This document shows, piece by piece, positions 25,851 to 35,682 of a stretch of 41,605 nt of DNA. The translations under genes were made by a program, and so were the position numbers. Each line of letters opens with the position of its first letter. Position 1 is the stretch's first letter. The notes under the pieces are model-generated. The model saw only the letters and a program-made list of their open reading frames with translations, did not search any database and was not told where the DNA came from. Origin of the DNA: Stenotrophomonas lacuserhaii (GTDB lineage Bacteria > Pseudomonadota > Gammaproteobacteria > Xanthomonadales > Xanthomonadaceae); the NCBI RefSeq assembly GCF_014836545.1, contig NZ_JACSQS010000008.1, forward strand, positions 1 through 41,605, written 5' to 3'.

Positions 25851-27875
25851 ATGATGCAGATGGATCCGGCCAGTGCCGCACGGCACGCCAACGGGACGTT
25901 CCTCAACCGCCACCAGGGCGGTGCACCAGCGTCGCGGGGGTCTCTCCAGCATGCCCGGTGGGGCAACCGGCACGTTCCGCTGCAGCTGCACAACAGGCCA
26001 GCGAACCTGCTCACCGGCGTCCTGCTGCTTGGCAGCCTGGGGCCTGGCACCGGGCTGCCAGGCCCTGTTGCGGCTGGCCGGCGGGTCGCCCCCGGGGCTG
26101 CTGATGCAGCGGCCGCCCCGGTCGCATTGTTGCCGGCCGCGCAGGCCAGCGGACGCTATGCACCGGTGGCCGGCCCCAGGCAGGTGCCGGGTTGCGGCCG
26201 ACTGGGCTCGATCGCCAATGGCGTTGCCGCCGCCTGCGTCGCACGCCCGCGCAGCTGCGGCGGCGTCATGGCCGTCGGTGCCATGGCCGCAGTGGGCGGC
26301 CTGGCCTATGCGCGTATCGCCGGCGCGACCACGGTTTCAGATTCGCCGCCGTCGCGGCGGCCGGCGTCCAGCGCACAAAAAGCTGCACAGGAGGATGCGC
26401 TGCAGGCGGCGGTCGCAGAAGCCAAGGCACGGGTCGACGATGGCGGTCCCATCCGGCTGGAAGACGCTTTGCTGCAGATTGCGCGCGACTGCGACGGCGA
26501 CCGCGCGTGCCGCGCTGGCATGATCAATGCACTGCTGCAGCATGTGCCGCCCCCCTCGCTGGCCAGACTGCGGCAGATCGTTGCGCGCACCGCGCAAGCA
26601 GCAGAGACGCAGGGGCAGGCGGCATGGCCGATGCCGGGTGCCGATGCAGCCCCCTTGAACCCAACGAACGCAGTGCAGGAGCTGGTAGACATCCTCGCCG
26701 GCCTGTACACACTCGAAGCGGCGGAATTCCAGGACGACATGGAAGCCATCGTCGGCGCGACGGCAAGCGTGGGCGGCGGCCGCGAGGGCAGCGACGGCGA
26801 AATCCAGCAGCGCTGGATCGATGCCAATACCCGCAGGCAGAACGCTATCGCCGATTTGCTGGAGCGTCACGCGGGGCCGGTAAACCGGCTGCCCTTCCCT
26901 TGCCGTGGCCTTGCGCACCTGGGAATCGCCGACGGCGCGCAAGCCACCAACCTGCACGTCATCCTGCCAGGGGCCAGCACCGAGCGCCCCCCGCAACGTG
27001 TGCTGCTGGTCGCACACGGCGACATGATCGGCCGATCGCTGGGCTCCGAAGGGGCCTACGACAATGCCTCCGGCGTAGCCACCCTGCTGCATATCGCGCG
27101 CCAGCTTCAACACGCCCCATCGCCCCCAGGTACCCAAGTGGAGCTGCTGGTGACCGCCCATGAAGAACTCGGTTTCCTGGGAGCAATCGCCTACGTCACC
27201 GCCTGCCAACAGCAGCACAACTGCCCCACGTTCGTGATCAACGTGGACATGACCGGGCGCGGTGGCCATGGCTATGCGATATCCGGCACCGACGACCTCG
27301 CCGGCACCCCGTATCTTGGCAAGCCCCCGATGTACCTGCAGGCGCCAGCGGTCAGCCGAACCGAACAGGAGGCGCGTCGGCAACTGGAAGCGCACTTTGC
27401 CCTGCAGGGGTTCACCGCCGCGCCAGCAGCGGCCAAGCCTTGGATCACCTCGGACAACATCCCCTTCCAGAATGCTTCCATTCCGTGCGTGGGCATCACC
27501 CAGATCAGCGCGGCCGATGCGCATCTGTGGCAGCAACTGGAAAATGCACGCAGGGCCTGGCAGCAGCTGGATGGCGAAATGGACTGGGACAGCTGGAAGG
27601 CTCAGCGCGATGGCCGCATCCGGCTGCCTGCCGACCAGGCACGCGCGCTGCAGGACCGCTATCAGGCTGTAGACGCCGCCCACCATGACTTCATGCGCCT
27701 TCGCGCAAGCCATCCGACCGCGCCGACGGTCCTCATCCATGGACCCCGCGACAAGCTGCATCGCGTGAGCCCCGCCATGGGGGCAAGCTTCGCCGATGCG
27801 CTGGTGGGTGCTGTACGCAGCCTGCAGTGGCCGGCCGATGGCGCTGCCGGCACCGCCGCGCCACTGGAAAACTGA
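25851..27875 (+). CDS. M28-family metallopeptidase with novel N-terminal module
   Basis: A 674-residue zinc aminopeptidase-like protein. The M28 ligands appear intact: His389 (VAHGD), Asp404 (YDNASG), Glu438/Glu439 (HEELG), Asp466 (NVDMTG) and His630 (IHGPRD). About 85 residues separate the IP loop (544-545) from His630, more than I expect for the family. Residues 1-160 are not M28: a basic/polar start with no classical signal peptide, a hydrophobic run at about 53-63, and the block CVARPRSCG (129-137) before a second hydrophobic segment to about 156. The next protein shares this leader. Three in-frame ATGs (25851, 25854, 25860) follow GGAGAGG; alignment with the M13 protein favours 25860. 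Confidence 0.85.
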   Translation: MMQMDPASAARHANGTFLNRHQGGAPASRGSLQHARWGNRHVPLQLHNRPANLLTGVLLLGSLGPGTGLPGPVAAGRRVAPGAADAAAAPVALLPAAQASGRYAPVAGPRQVPGCGRLGSIANGVAAACVARPRSCGGVMAVGAMAAVGGLAYARIAGATTVSDSPPSRRPASSAQKAAQEDALQAAVAEAKARVDDGGPIRLEDALLQIARDCDGDRACRAGMINALLQHVPPPSLARLRQIVARTAQAAETQGQAAWPMPGADAAPLNPTNAVQELVDILAGLYTLEAAEFQDDMEAIVGATASVGGGREGSDGEIQQRWIDANTRRQNAIADLLERHAGPVNRLPFPCRGLAHLGIADGAQATNLHVILPGASTERPPQRVLLVAHGDMIGRSLGSEGAYDNASGVATLLHIARQLQHAPSPPGTQVELLVTAHEELGFLGAIAYVTACQQQHNCPTFVINVDMTGRGGHGYAISGTDDLAGTPYLGKPPMYLQAPAVSRTEQEARRQLEAHFALQGFTAAPAAAKPWITSDNIPFQNASIPCVGITQISAADAHLWQQLENARRAWQQLDGEMDWDSWKAQRDGRIRLPADQARALQDRYQAVDAAHHDFMRLRASHPTAPTVLIHGPRDKLHRVSPAMGASFADALVGAVRSLQWPADGAAGTAAPLEN

Positions 27876-27883
27876 GCCCGCCC

Positions 27884-30421
27884 ATGCCCATCTCTGCAGC
27901 CCAATCCCGCACCCAGCAGGGCCGTTACCTGCGCACACATCATGGCGCCGCCGCGCCGTCGCGTCTCGCTGCGCGCCAGCAAAAGTTCGGCGTGCAACCG
28001 CGCCAGTTGAAGTTGAACGACGTTCGCAACCAGCTGTGCACCCTGCTGCTGCTGAGTGTGGCGCTCCGGGCACCAGGCCAGCACCCCGCTGCGCCTCCCC
28101 GCATGCAGTCATACCGTTCACCGCAGACCGCCGGATCCGACTGGCCGCCGGGCGCACAGGCAATGCAGACCAGCATCGAGATGAGTCCGCATTCCGCGGA
28201 TGCGTCAGTGCCCACAGCCACCAATCCGCTGTTGGCTGCCGCGCCGTCCACCCTCATCAACCCCGCGTCCAACACCGCGTTGGCCACCTGCGTACGCAAT
28301 CCGAGGCACTGTGGGACCGCCCTGGTCAGCGCTGCCACTGTCACCACGCTGTGGGCTGCGGTCACGGCCATGGGGCACCTGATGCATTCACGCCCGACGT
28401 TGCCCGAAACGCCGTCGCCCCCACAGCAAGCGCAGCCGGCCACACGCTACGTACCCGATCCACAGCGCCTGCTGCCGGAGCTCCGCTTCAACGCCAGCGA
28501 GCTCGATTCCACCGTGTCGCCGTGCACGTCATTGGACGCGCACGTCAACGGGCACTGGAAAGCCGACAGCCTGCTGCAGCGCAGCCGCACCCAGATGGGT
28601 ACGTTCGATCATCTGCGCAGCAACGCGCTGCTGCTCAGCCAGCAGCTGGCCGAGCAGATGGCAGACGATCCGCATCCCGACGTTCCTGCGCGCGTGGTCG
28701 GCGACCTCTGGGCGACCGGCATGAATGAGGCAGGCATCGAAGTGGCCGCAAGCGCGCCGCTGCAGCCTACGCTGGATGCGATCGCTGCGCTGGACGACCT
28801 TCCCGCCCTGACAGCATGGCTGTTCGCTGCAACAGCACGCGGTGCGAACCCGCTGTTTACCCTCAGCGTACTGCCCGACCAACTCGATCCCAGCGCCAAC
28901 ATGGCCTACCTCGCGCAATCCGGACTCGGGCTTCCCGACAGCGCGTGGTACGACGACCCGGGCAAACAGGCATTGGTCGACGCTTACCAAGCGCATATCG
29001 CACGCATGCTGGCGCTGTCCGGCGTGGGCGCCGATGATGCGACCCGGCTGGCAGCAGACATCCTGGCGCTTGAGCGCGAACTGGCCGCCGCCTCCGTCTC
29101 CTTCGTGGTCCTGGCGAACGAGGTCTCCCATTTCTACAACCCGCTGTCACCCACGCAGGCGCAGCAGCGCACACCGCACCTGGACTGGCGCACGTTCTTC
29201 CCGATGCAGGGAGTGGCGACGCCAGAGACCTTCTCGCTCGGCATGCCGGCCTTCTTCCAGTGTCTGGACACGTTGCTGGCAAGCAGACCACTGGAAACCT
29301 GGAAAGCGTACCTGCGGTTCCATGCCACCGATACCGCGGCGCCCTGCTTGTCCAGCGTGTTCGTGGATACCCACGATGCCTTCCATGGCGGGGTGCTGAA
29401 GGGTCGGCAGTCACCGGTGCCGCGCTTCGCACGGGTCATGGGCATCATTCAGGAGGAAGCCGGCGACATGTTGGGCCCCGCCTATGCGCAGGTTGCCTTT
29501 TCGGCGCAGACCCAGCGCAGCATGCAGGCGATGACGCGCCAGCTCATCACCGCGCTGGGAGCCCGCCTGCGACAGTGCGAGTGGATGGACGAAAGCAGCC
29601 GCCGCCAGGCACTAGAGAAAGTAGAAACGCTGCACATCGATGTCGGCCATCCGCAGCAGTGGCCTCGCTGGGGCGAGGTGGGTACGGACCGCCGCAGCTT
29701 CCTGGGCAACGTGCAGGCGGTCCGTGCCCATGCGCAGCGTCGCAATGTCGCCCTGCTGGGCAAACCGGTGGATACCATGCACTGGAAGCTCACCCCGCAG
29801 ACCGTGGATGCGTATCAGGACCCCTCGCTGAACCGCATCGTGATTCCCGCTGCAATGCTGCAGCCACCGTTGTTCGACCCTGCGTCCGACGACGCACTGA
29901 ACTACGGTGGCATCGGCGTGGTCATCGGACACGAAATGGCCCACGGCTACGACAATATGGGCACCCTGTTCGATGCACATGGCAAGGACGTAGACTGGTT
30001 GTCATCGCATAGCCGCCAGCAGTTCGATGCGCTTTCCACGCAACTTCGCGAGCAGTTCGCGCATTACCTCGATGCAGGCCGCGCGATCGACAGCGAGCTG
30101 ACGCTGGACGAGAACCTGGCTGACCTTGGCGGACTGGCCATTGCACTGCAGGCCATGCAGACGGCAAGCGCGGGCAGACCCGACCCGATGATCGACGGCA
30201 TGACGCGGGAACAGCGCTTCTTCGCCAACAATGCGCTGACCTGGCGCATGATCAGCACCCCGGAACGCGCTGAACTGGAGCGTGCGACCAACAACCACGC
30301 CCCTGGCAGCGTGCGCGCCGACGGCGCGGCGTCGAACCTTCCGCAGTTCGCACTCGCCTTCAACTGCACCCCAGGCTCGCCGATGGCGCGGCCGCCGTCA
30401 GACCAGGTGCATTTCCTGTAA
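27884..30421 (+). CDS. M13-family (neprilysin-like) metallopeptidase with novel N-terminal module
   Basis: An 845-residue zinc endopeptidase. The catalytic domain has HEMAH (683-687) and the third zinc ligand Glu743 in ENLAD, plus MLQPPLF and NYGGIGVVIG typical of M13. The substrate-binding motif usually NAYY reads DAYQ (642-645), and the C-terminus ends CTPGSPMARPP without the usual terminal CxxW. Residues 1-170 are an unusual leader resembling that of the M28 neighbour: GRYLRTHHG (13-21), a hydrophobic run at 51-61 and CVRNPRHCG (136-144) followed by a hydrophobic segment. There is no lipobox or standard signal peptide at the N-terminus. The gene begins 8 bp after the M28 stop, so they form one transcription unit. 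Confidence 0.87.
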   Translation: MPISAAQSRTQQGRYLRTHHGAAAPSRLAARQQKFGVQPRQLKLNDVRNQLCTLLLLSVALRAPGQHPAAPPRMQSYRSPQTAGSDWPPGAQAMQTSIEMSPHSADASVPTATNPLLAAAPSTLINPASNTALATCVRNPRHCGTALVSAATVTTLWAAVTAMGHLMHSRPTLPETPSPPQQAQPATRYVPDPQRLLPELRFNASELDSTVSPCTSLDAHVNGHWKADSLLQRSRTQMGTFDHLRSNALLLSQQLAEQMADDPHPDVPARVVGDLWATGMNEAGIEVAASAPLQPTLDAIAALDDLPALTAWLFAATARGANPLFTLSVLPDQLDPSANMAYLAQSGLGLPDSAWYDDPGKQALVDAYQAHIARMLALSGVGADDATRLAADILALERELAAASVSFVVLANEVSHFYNPLSPTQAQQRTPHLDWRTFFPMQGVATPETFSLGMPAFFQCLDTLLASRPLETWKAYLRFHATDTAAPCLSSVFVDTHDAFHGGVLKGRQSPVPRFARVMGIIQEEAGDMLGPAYAQVAFSAQTQRSMQAMTRQLITALGARLRQCEWMDESSRRQALEKVETLHIDVGHPQQWPRWGEVGTDRRSFLGNVQAVRAHAQRRNVALLGKPVDTMHWKLTPQTVDAYQDPSLNRIVIPAAMLQPPLFDPASDDALNYGGIGVVIGHEMAHGYDNMGTLFDAHGKDVDWLSSHSRQQFDALSTQLREQFAHYLDAGRAIDSELTLDENLADLGGLAIALQAMQTASAGRPDPMIDGMTREQRFFANNALTWRMISTPERAELERATNNHAPGSVRADGAASNLPQFALAFNCTPGSPMARPPSDQVHFL

Positions 30422-30426
30422 CCACG

Positions 30427-30449
30427 GGCGCCGGGCAACGCCCGGCGCC
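30427..30449. terminator. hairpin between convergent M13 and clpB genes
   Basis: Perfect 10-bp stem GGCGCCGGGC and GCCCGGCGCC around AAC, 5 bp past the M13 stop and 14 bp before the clpB stop. It could serve both convergent transcripts, although a T-run is missing. Confidence 0.55.
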
Positions 30450-30463
30450 GTCACCGCTGCAGC

Positions 30464-33049
30464 TCAGCCCTTGTGGAACAGCAGCTGCCCGCTGCCTGCC
30501 TCCACCGCGATGGTGTCGCCATTACTGAACTCGCCGGACAGGATTTTCTGCGCCAGCGGGTTCTCCAGTTGCGCCTGGATCGCGCGCTTGAGCGGACGTG
30601 CGCCGTAGATCGGGTCGAAGCCCACGCTGCCCAGCATCTCGAAGGCGCCATCGCTGACCTGCAGCTTCAAGCCGCGCTCGGCCAGCCGCGATTCCAGGCC
30701 ACGCATCTGGATGCGCGCGATCTGCTTGATCTGCTGCTTGTCCAGCGGGTGGAACACCACGATGTCGTCCAGCCGGTTGATGAACTCCGGGCGGAAATGC
30801 GCCTGCACCACGCCCATCACGGCGGCCTTCATCTGGGTATAGGCCTCCGGCGAATCATCCCCGCTCATGTCCTGGATCTGGTGCGAACCCAGGTTGGAGG
30901 TCATCACGATGACCGTATTGCGGAAGTCGACCGTACGTCCCTGCCCGTCCGTCAGGCGACCATCATCGAGCACCTGCAGCAGGATGTTGAACACATCCGG
31001 GTGCGCCTTCTCGACCTCGTCGAGCAGGATGATCGAGTACGGGCGACGACGCACCGCTTCGGTCAGATAGCCGCCTTCTTCATAGCCGACATAGCCCGGG
31101 GGCGCCCCGACCAGCCGCGCCACGCTGTGCTTCTCCATGAACTCGCTCATGTCGATGCGGATCATCGCATCGGTGCTGTCGAACAGGAATTCGGCAAGGG
31201 CCTTGCACAGCTCGGTCTTGCCCACGCCGGTGGGGCCCAGGAACAGGAACGAGCCACTCGGTCGGTCAGGATCGGACAGACCCGCACGCGAGCGCCGCAC
31301 CGCATCGGACACGACCTTGATGGCCTCTTCCTGCCCCACTACACGCCGATGCAGTTCGTCTTCCATGCGCAGCAGCTTCTCGCGTTCGCCTTCCAGCATC
31401 CGGTTCACCGGAATACCGGTCCAGCGCGACACCACTTCGGCGATCTCCTCGGCGGTTACCCGGTCCTGCACCAGCTTGAACTCGGTGTTCTCCGCTTCCT
31501 GCGCGACCGCCAGCTGTTTCTCCAGCTGCGGCAACTGGCCATACTGGATCTCGCTCATGCGGCCGAAATCCTGCCGGCGCTGGGCCGACTCCAGCTCCAG
31601 CTTCGCCTGCTCGATCTGTTCCTTGATCTTCGTTGCGCCCTGCAATGCGGCCTTCTCGGACTTCCAGATTTCGTTGAGATCGGAGAACTCGCGTTCCAGC
31701 GCATCGATATCGTTCTCCAGGTCCGCCAGACGCTGTCGCGATGCCTCATCCTTCTCTTTCTTCAGCATCTCGCGCTGGATCTTCAGCTGGATCAGACGGC
31801 GCTCCAGCCTGTCCAGTTCTTCCGGCTTGGAATCGATCTCCATGCGGATGCGCGAGGCGGCTTCGTCCATCAGGTCGATGGCCTTGTCTGGCAGCTGCCG
31901 GTCGCTGATGTAGCGATGCGACAAGGTGGCGGCGGCCACGATCGCCGGATCGGTGATTTCCACGCCATGGTGCACGGCATACTTTTCCTTCAGCCCGCGC
32001 AGGATGGCGATGGTGTCCTCCACCGTGGGCTCGCCGACCAGCACCTTCTGGAAACGACGCTCCAGCGCGGCGTCCTTTTCGATGTACTTGCGGTACTCGT
32101 CCAGCGTGGTGGCACCCACACAATGCAGCTCGCCACGTGCAAGCGCCGGCTTGAGCATGTTGCCTGCATCCATCGCGCCGTCGGCCTTGCCGGCACCGAC
32201 CATGGTGTGCAGCTCGTCGATGAACAGGATGACCTGTCCTTCGTTCTTGGCCAGGTCGTTGAGCACGCCCTTCAGCCGTTCTTCGAACTCGCCGCGGAAC
32301 TTCGCGCCGGCGATCAGCGCGCCCATGTCCAGCGACAGCACGCGCTTGCCACGCAGGCCTTCGGGCACTTCGTCGTTGATGATGCGCTGGGCCAGGCCTT
32401 CGACGATCGCGGTCTTGCCCACGCCGGGCTCGCCGATCAGCACCGGGTTGTTCTTGGTGCGTCGTTGCAGCACCTGGATGGTCCGGCGGATCTCCTCGTC
32501 GCGGCCGATCACCGGATCCAACTTGCCGCTCTCGGCGCGCGCGGTCAGGTCGATGGTGTACTTCTCCAGCGCCTGGCGCTGTTCCTCGGCGCTCTCGGAC
32601 TGCACTTTCTCGCCACCACGCAGCTTGTCGATGGCGACCTGCAGCCGTGCCTTGTCCGCACCGGCCGCACGCAGCGCCATGCCCAGGCTGCCGCCGTCTT
32701 CCAGCGCCGCAAGCACGAACCACTCGCTGGCGATGAAGGCATCGCCGTGCTGCTGGGCCAGCTTGTCGGTGTGGTTGAGCAGGCGGTTCAGGTCATTGCC
32801 GATGGACAGGTTGCCGGCCTGCCCGGATACCTTCGGCAGCGCCGCCAATGCCTCGTCCAAGCGCTCACGCAGCACGGTCACGTTGACGCCTGCCTGCGAA
32901 AGCAGCGGCCGGGTACTGCCGCCGGGCTGGTCGAACAGGGCACTGAACACGTGCACCGGTTCGACGATGGAATTGTCGCGGCCCACGGCCAGCGACTGCG
33001 CGTCGGCCAGCGCCTGCTGGAAACGCGAGGTGAGCTTGTCCATCCGCAT
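30464..33049 (-). CDS. clpB: ClpB disaggregase (AAA+ chaperone)
   Basis: An 861-residue Hsp104-class hexameric chaperone that extracts proteins from aggregates with DnaK. The N-terminal Clp-N repeats lead into AAA+ domain 1 (Walker [11 protein letters not shown], Walker [11 protein letters not shown]), the long coiled-coil middle domain ([19 protein letters not shown] region) and AAA+ domain 2 ([22 protein letters not shown]). Length matches E. coli ClpB (857). The start [14 protein letters not shown] at 33049 has GAGGA just upstream and sits about 47 bp below a sigma-32 type promoter. An open extension of 15 codons upstream is not family-like. Confidence 0.97.
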   Translation of the reverse strand: MRMDKLTSRFQQALADAQSLAVGRDNSIVEPVHVFSALFDQPGGSTRPLLSQAGVNVTVLRERLDEALAALPKVSGQAGNLSIGNDLNRLLNHTDKLAQQHGDAFIASEWFVLAALEDGGSLGMALRAAGADKARLQVAIDKLRGGEKVQSESAEEQRQALEKYTIDLTARAESGKLDPVIGRDEEIRRTIQVLQRRTKNNPVLIGEPGVGKTAIVEGLAQRIINDEVPEGLRGKRVLSLDMGALIAGAKFRGEFEERLKGVLNDLAKNEGQVILFIDELHTMVGAGKADGAMDAGNMLKPALARGELHCVGATTLDEYRKYIEKDAALERRFQKVLVGEPTVEDTIAILRGLKEKYAVHHGVEITDPAIVAAATLSHRYISDRQLPDKAIDLMDEAASRIRMEIDSKPEELDRLERRLIQLKIQREMLKKEKDEASRQRLADLENDIDALEREFSDLNEIWKSEKAALQGATKIKEQIEQAKLELESAQRRQDFGRMSEIQYGQLPQLEKQLAVAQEAENTEFKLVQDRVTAEEIAEVVSRWTGIPVNRMLEGEREKLLRMEDELHRRVVGQEEAIKVVSDAVRRSRAGLSDPDRPSGSFLFLGPTGVGKTELCKALAEFLFDSTDAMIRIDMSEFMEKHSVARLVGAPPGYVGYEEGGYLTEAVRRRPYSIILLDEVEKAHPDVFNILLQVLDDGRLTDGQGRTVDFRNTVIVMTSNLGSHQIQDMSGDDSPEAYTQMKAAVMGVVQAHFRPEFINRLDDIVVFHPLDKQQIKQIARIQMRGLESRLAERGLKLQVSDGAFEMLGSVGFDPIYGARPLKRAIQAQLENPLAQKILSGEFSNGDTIAVEAGSGQLLFHKG

Positions 33050-33095
33050 GTCGAATCCTCGATCAGAGAAGCCGGCCACGCCGGCACTACCCATC

Positions 33096-33123
33096 AGATG
33101 CGGCTGCCGCCGCGCGTTTCAAG
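33096..33123 (-). promoter_or_regulatory. sigma-32 (heat shock) promoter for clpB
   Basis: Read on the minus strand, CTTGAAA (33117-33123) is followed after 13 bases by CCGCATCT (33096-33103). This matches the RpoH consensus CTTGAAA-N13-15-CCCCATnT at all but one defined position. The predicted start of transcription falls about 40 bases before the clpB ATG, the expected place for this heat-shock gene. Confidence 0.8.
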
Positions 33124-33234
33124 GGTCCCTGAGATCATCGTCCCCGATAAGGAAACATCGCGTGTAGGGCATGCTCACCGGGCCCTGCCATTGCGCGCGG
33201 GATACTGCCTTGGCTTTCACCTTACGGGACCGAC

Positions 33235-33945
33235 ATGCATTACGAGCTCTATTACTGGACCGGCATCCAAGGACGCGGCGAGTTCGTGCGCCTGGCCCTG
33301 GAAGACGCCGGTGCCGACTACACCGACATGGCGCGGGTCCACGGCGATGCCGTCATGGATCCGTTCCTGGCCGGTACCGCCGAGGGCGGTCGCCCGTTCG
33401 CCCCGCCCTTCCTGAAGGCCGGCCGCCAGGTGGTGGCCCAGGTGGCTGCCATTCTGGATTTCCTCGGCCCGACCCTGGACCTGGTGCCACATGCGGCCTC
33501 ACGCCGGGTGCAGGCCATCCAGCTGCAGCTGACCATCGCCGACCTGGTGGCCGAAGTGCACGACACCCACCATCCGATCGCCGCCTCGCAGTATTACGAA
33601 GACCAGAAAAGCGAAGCCATCGCACGGGCCGCCTCGATGCGCGGCGAACGCCTGCCGAAGTTCCTTGGTTACTTCGAAGACATGGTCAAGGACAACGGTG
33701 GCCGCCACCCGCTGCGCGAGCACTCCTACGTCGATCTTTCCCTGTTTCAACTGCTGGCCGGGCTGGACTACATGTTCCCGCAGCGGATGCGGGCGCTGTG
33801 GCCCAGGTTGCCGCTGCTGGCCGCGTTGAAGGAACGGGTGGAAAAACGCCCGGGCGTCGCCGCCTATCTGGCATCCGAGCGCCGGCTGGCGTTCAACGCC
33901 AACGGCATCTTCCGCCATTACCCGGAGCTGGATGGCCCGGAATGA
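33235..33945 (+). CDS. glutathione S-transferase family protein
   Basis: A 236-residue cytosolic GST-like protein. The N-terminal thioredoxin-like domain begins MHYELYYWTGIQGRGEFVRLALEDAG with a possible catalytic Tyr at residue 6 or 7, as in sigma/mu-like GSTs. An all-alpha C-terminal domain follows (SYVDLSLFQLLAGLDYMFP with the conserved Asp cap near residue 165). The electrophilic substrate is unknown. It is divergent from clpB and ends just before a REP pair. Confidence 0.85.
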   Translation: MHYELYYWTGIQGRGEFVRLALEDAGADYTDMARVHGDAVMDPFLAGTAEGGRPFAPPFLKAGRQVVAQVAAILDFLGPTLDLVPHAASRRVQAIQLQLTIADLVAEVHDTHHPIAASQYYEDQKSEAIARAASMRGERLPKFLGYFEDMVKDNGGRHPLREHSYVDLSLFQLLAGLDYMFPQRMRALWPRLPLLAALKERVEKRPGVAAYLASERRLAFNANGIFRHYPELDGPE

Positions 33946-33961
33946 CCCCGCCGCTGCGCTC

Positions 33962-34014
33962 GCCGAGCATGGCTCGGCGCTACCTGGGCCGGTAGTGACG
34001 GCCGCTGGCCGTCA
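33962..34014. repeat. REP pair at the 3' end of the NCS2 gene
   Basis: A reverse element at 33962-33983 (stem GCCGAGC/GCTCGGC, tail GCTAC) is followed by a forward one at 33992-34014 (GTAG then stem TGACGGCC/GGCCGTCA). These are the same two stem families as at 11910-12058, in the opposite order. The last three bases of the second element are the stop codon of the minus-strand permease gene. Confidence 0.9.
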
Positions 34015-35610
34015 TTCCCCCCGCACGGCCACCGGCTGCTTCTGCAATGACAGCAGCCCCAGCAGCACCGCAAGCGCCACATAGGCACCAGCGAACTGCC
34101 AGCTGATGATCCGCGCCAGGCCCTGCAGGTCCCAGGGCAGGTAGATCCCACCGCGCGGGTCCACCGAGTGGATCAGCCCGAACACGGTCAGGCCGGCAGC
34201 CACCAGCAGGAAGCCACAGGCGCGGCGCAGGCGTCCGTCCACCATGGCCGCCACCGTGGCGATCCACAGCATCGAAGTGATGATGAAGCCATTGCCCAGC
34301 GCGAAGATCACTGCCAGTTCCGGCAAGCCGTGGCCGTCGACCCTGGTCAGCATGGCGGCCATCTGCTCCGGCGCGATCCAGCCCGGTGCCTTGATCGCCA
34401 GCAGGTAGGCGGCCGAGGGCAGGAAGCCCAGCACCATCGCGCCGGCATGCTGCTTCGGCGTGGCCTGGAAAGCCTGGGTGGTGATGTCGATGCCCACGTA
34501 CACGATGATCGGCGCCAGCACCGCAAGCGGCAGCCACTGCACCAGCCCAGACACGATGCCGAGCATGCCACCGATGCCGATGAACAAGCCGGTCAGCAGC
34601 GTGTAACCGCTGCGTGCGCCCATGTGCTTGTACGCCGGCTGGCCGATGTACGGCGTGGTCTGCGCCACGCCGCCGCAGACACCGGCCACCAGCGTGGCGA
34701 TGGCCTCCACCAGCAGGATGTCGCGGGTGCGGTAGTCATCGCCGGCCGCGCGTGCGCTTTCGGAAACGTTGATGCCGCCGACCACCATCAGCAGGCCGAA
34801 CGGAAGCAGCAGCGGCAGATAGGTCATCGCTGTGGGCATGCCGGCAAGGAAGCCCAGCGAAGGCAGCGGCAGCACGATCTGCGGGGCGTTCCACACCGGT
34901 ACCTGGAAGCCCGGCGCACCCAGCCCGGCCAGGCCCAACCCGTAATACAGCACGGTGCCGAACACGAAGGCCAGCAGTACCGCCGGACCGCGCACCGGCA
35001 GCTTGCCCTTGGCGATCAGCACGTACAGCAGCAGCCCCAGGGTGACGAAGCCGACCAGCGGCGAGCGCAGTGTTTCCAGCAGCGGCAGCAGGCCCATCAG
35101 CACCAGCGCGATGCCCGCGATGGAACCCAGCAGCGCCGCCCGCGGCAGCGCGCGGGTCACCGCTTCGCCGAAGAAGGACAGCACCAGCTTGAGCAGGCCC
35201 ATGATCACCAGCGCGGCCATGCCGAGCTGCCAGGTGGCGATCGCCGCCGCGTCCGGATCCAGTCCCTGTGCCTTGAAGGCCACGAACGCCGGGCCGAGCA
35301 CCAGCAGCGCCATGCCGATGCTGGTCGGCGCATCCAGGCCAAGCGGCATCGCGGTGACGTCGTCGCGGCCGGTACGCGCGGCCAGCCGGCGCGCCATCAC
35401 CGTGTACAGCAGGTTGCCGACCAGCACGCCGAAGGCGGTGCCGGGGAACATGCGGGTGAACACCACCTCGGCCGGGAACTGGAACATTCCCACCAGCGCC
35501 ATGGCGATGAAGCCGAGGATGGAAAGGTTGTCGACCACCAGGCCAAAGAAACCATTGAGATCGCCGGCGACGAACCAGCGCCGCGGAGCGGCAGGAGCAG
35601 GAACGGACAT
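34012..35610 (-). CDS. NCS2-like (xanthine/uracil permease superfamily) transporter
   Basis: A 532-residue membrane protein with about 12-14 hydrophobic segments and a short cytoplasmic N-terminus. Segments such as NLSILGFIAMALVG, GGINVSESARAAGDD and TTPYIGQPAYKHMGARSGYT follow the nucleobase-ascorbate/NCS2-type fold, where the second half carries the substrate site. The charged residues of canonical xanthine or uracil permeases are not all evident, so the substrate is open. The stop codon TGA lies inside a REP palindrome. It follows poxB after about 130 bp containing a possible terminator. Confidence 0.75.
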   Translation of the reverse strand: MSVPAPAAPRRWFVAGDLNGFFGLVVDNLSILGFIAMALVGMFQFPAEVVFTRMFPGTAFGVLVGNLLYTVMARRLAARTGRDDVTAMPLGLDAPTSIGMALLVLGPAFVAFKAQGLDPDAAAIATWQLGMAALVIMGLLKLVLSFFGEAVTRALPRAALLGSIAGIALVLMGLLPLLETLRSPLVGFVTLGLLLYVLIAKGKLPVRGPAVLLAFVFGTVLYYGLGLAGLGAPGFQVPVWNAPQIVLPLPSLGFLAGMPTAMTYLPLLLPFGLLMVVGGINVSESARAAGDDYRTRDILLVEAIATLVAGVCGGVAQTTPYIGQPAYKHMGARSGYTLLTGLFIGIGGMLGIVSGLVQWLPLAVLAPIIVYVGIDITTQAFQATPKQHAGAMVLGFLPSAAYLLAIKAPGWIAPEQMAAMLTRVDGHGLPELAVIFALGNGFIITSMLWIATVAAMVDGRLRRACGFLLVAAGLTVFGLIHSVDPRGGIYLPWDLQGLARIISWQFAGAYVALAVLLGLLSLQKQPVAVRGE

Positions 35611-35682
35611 GTGGGGGCAGGAAGGGGTGTGGGGACCGTCGATGGTAGGCCCCGCAGCACGTGGATGCCAATGAGGCGTGGC

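Noticed and set aside
30473..33415. 980-codon open frame on the plus strand across clpB
   Set aside because: It is antisense to clpB, is rich in His, Arg, Gln and Leu, and has no family features. Long antisense frames are common in GC-rich DNA.
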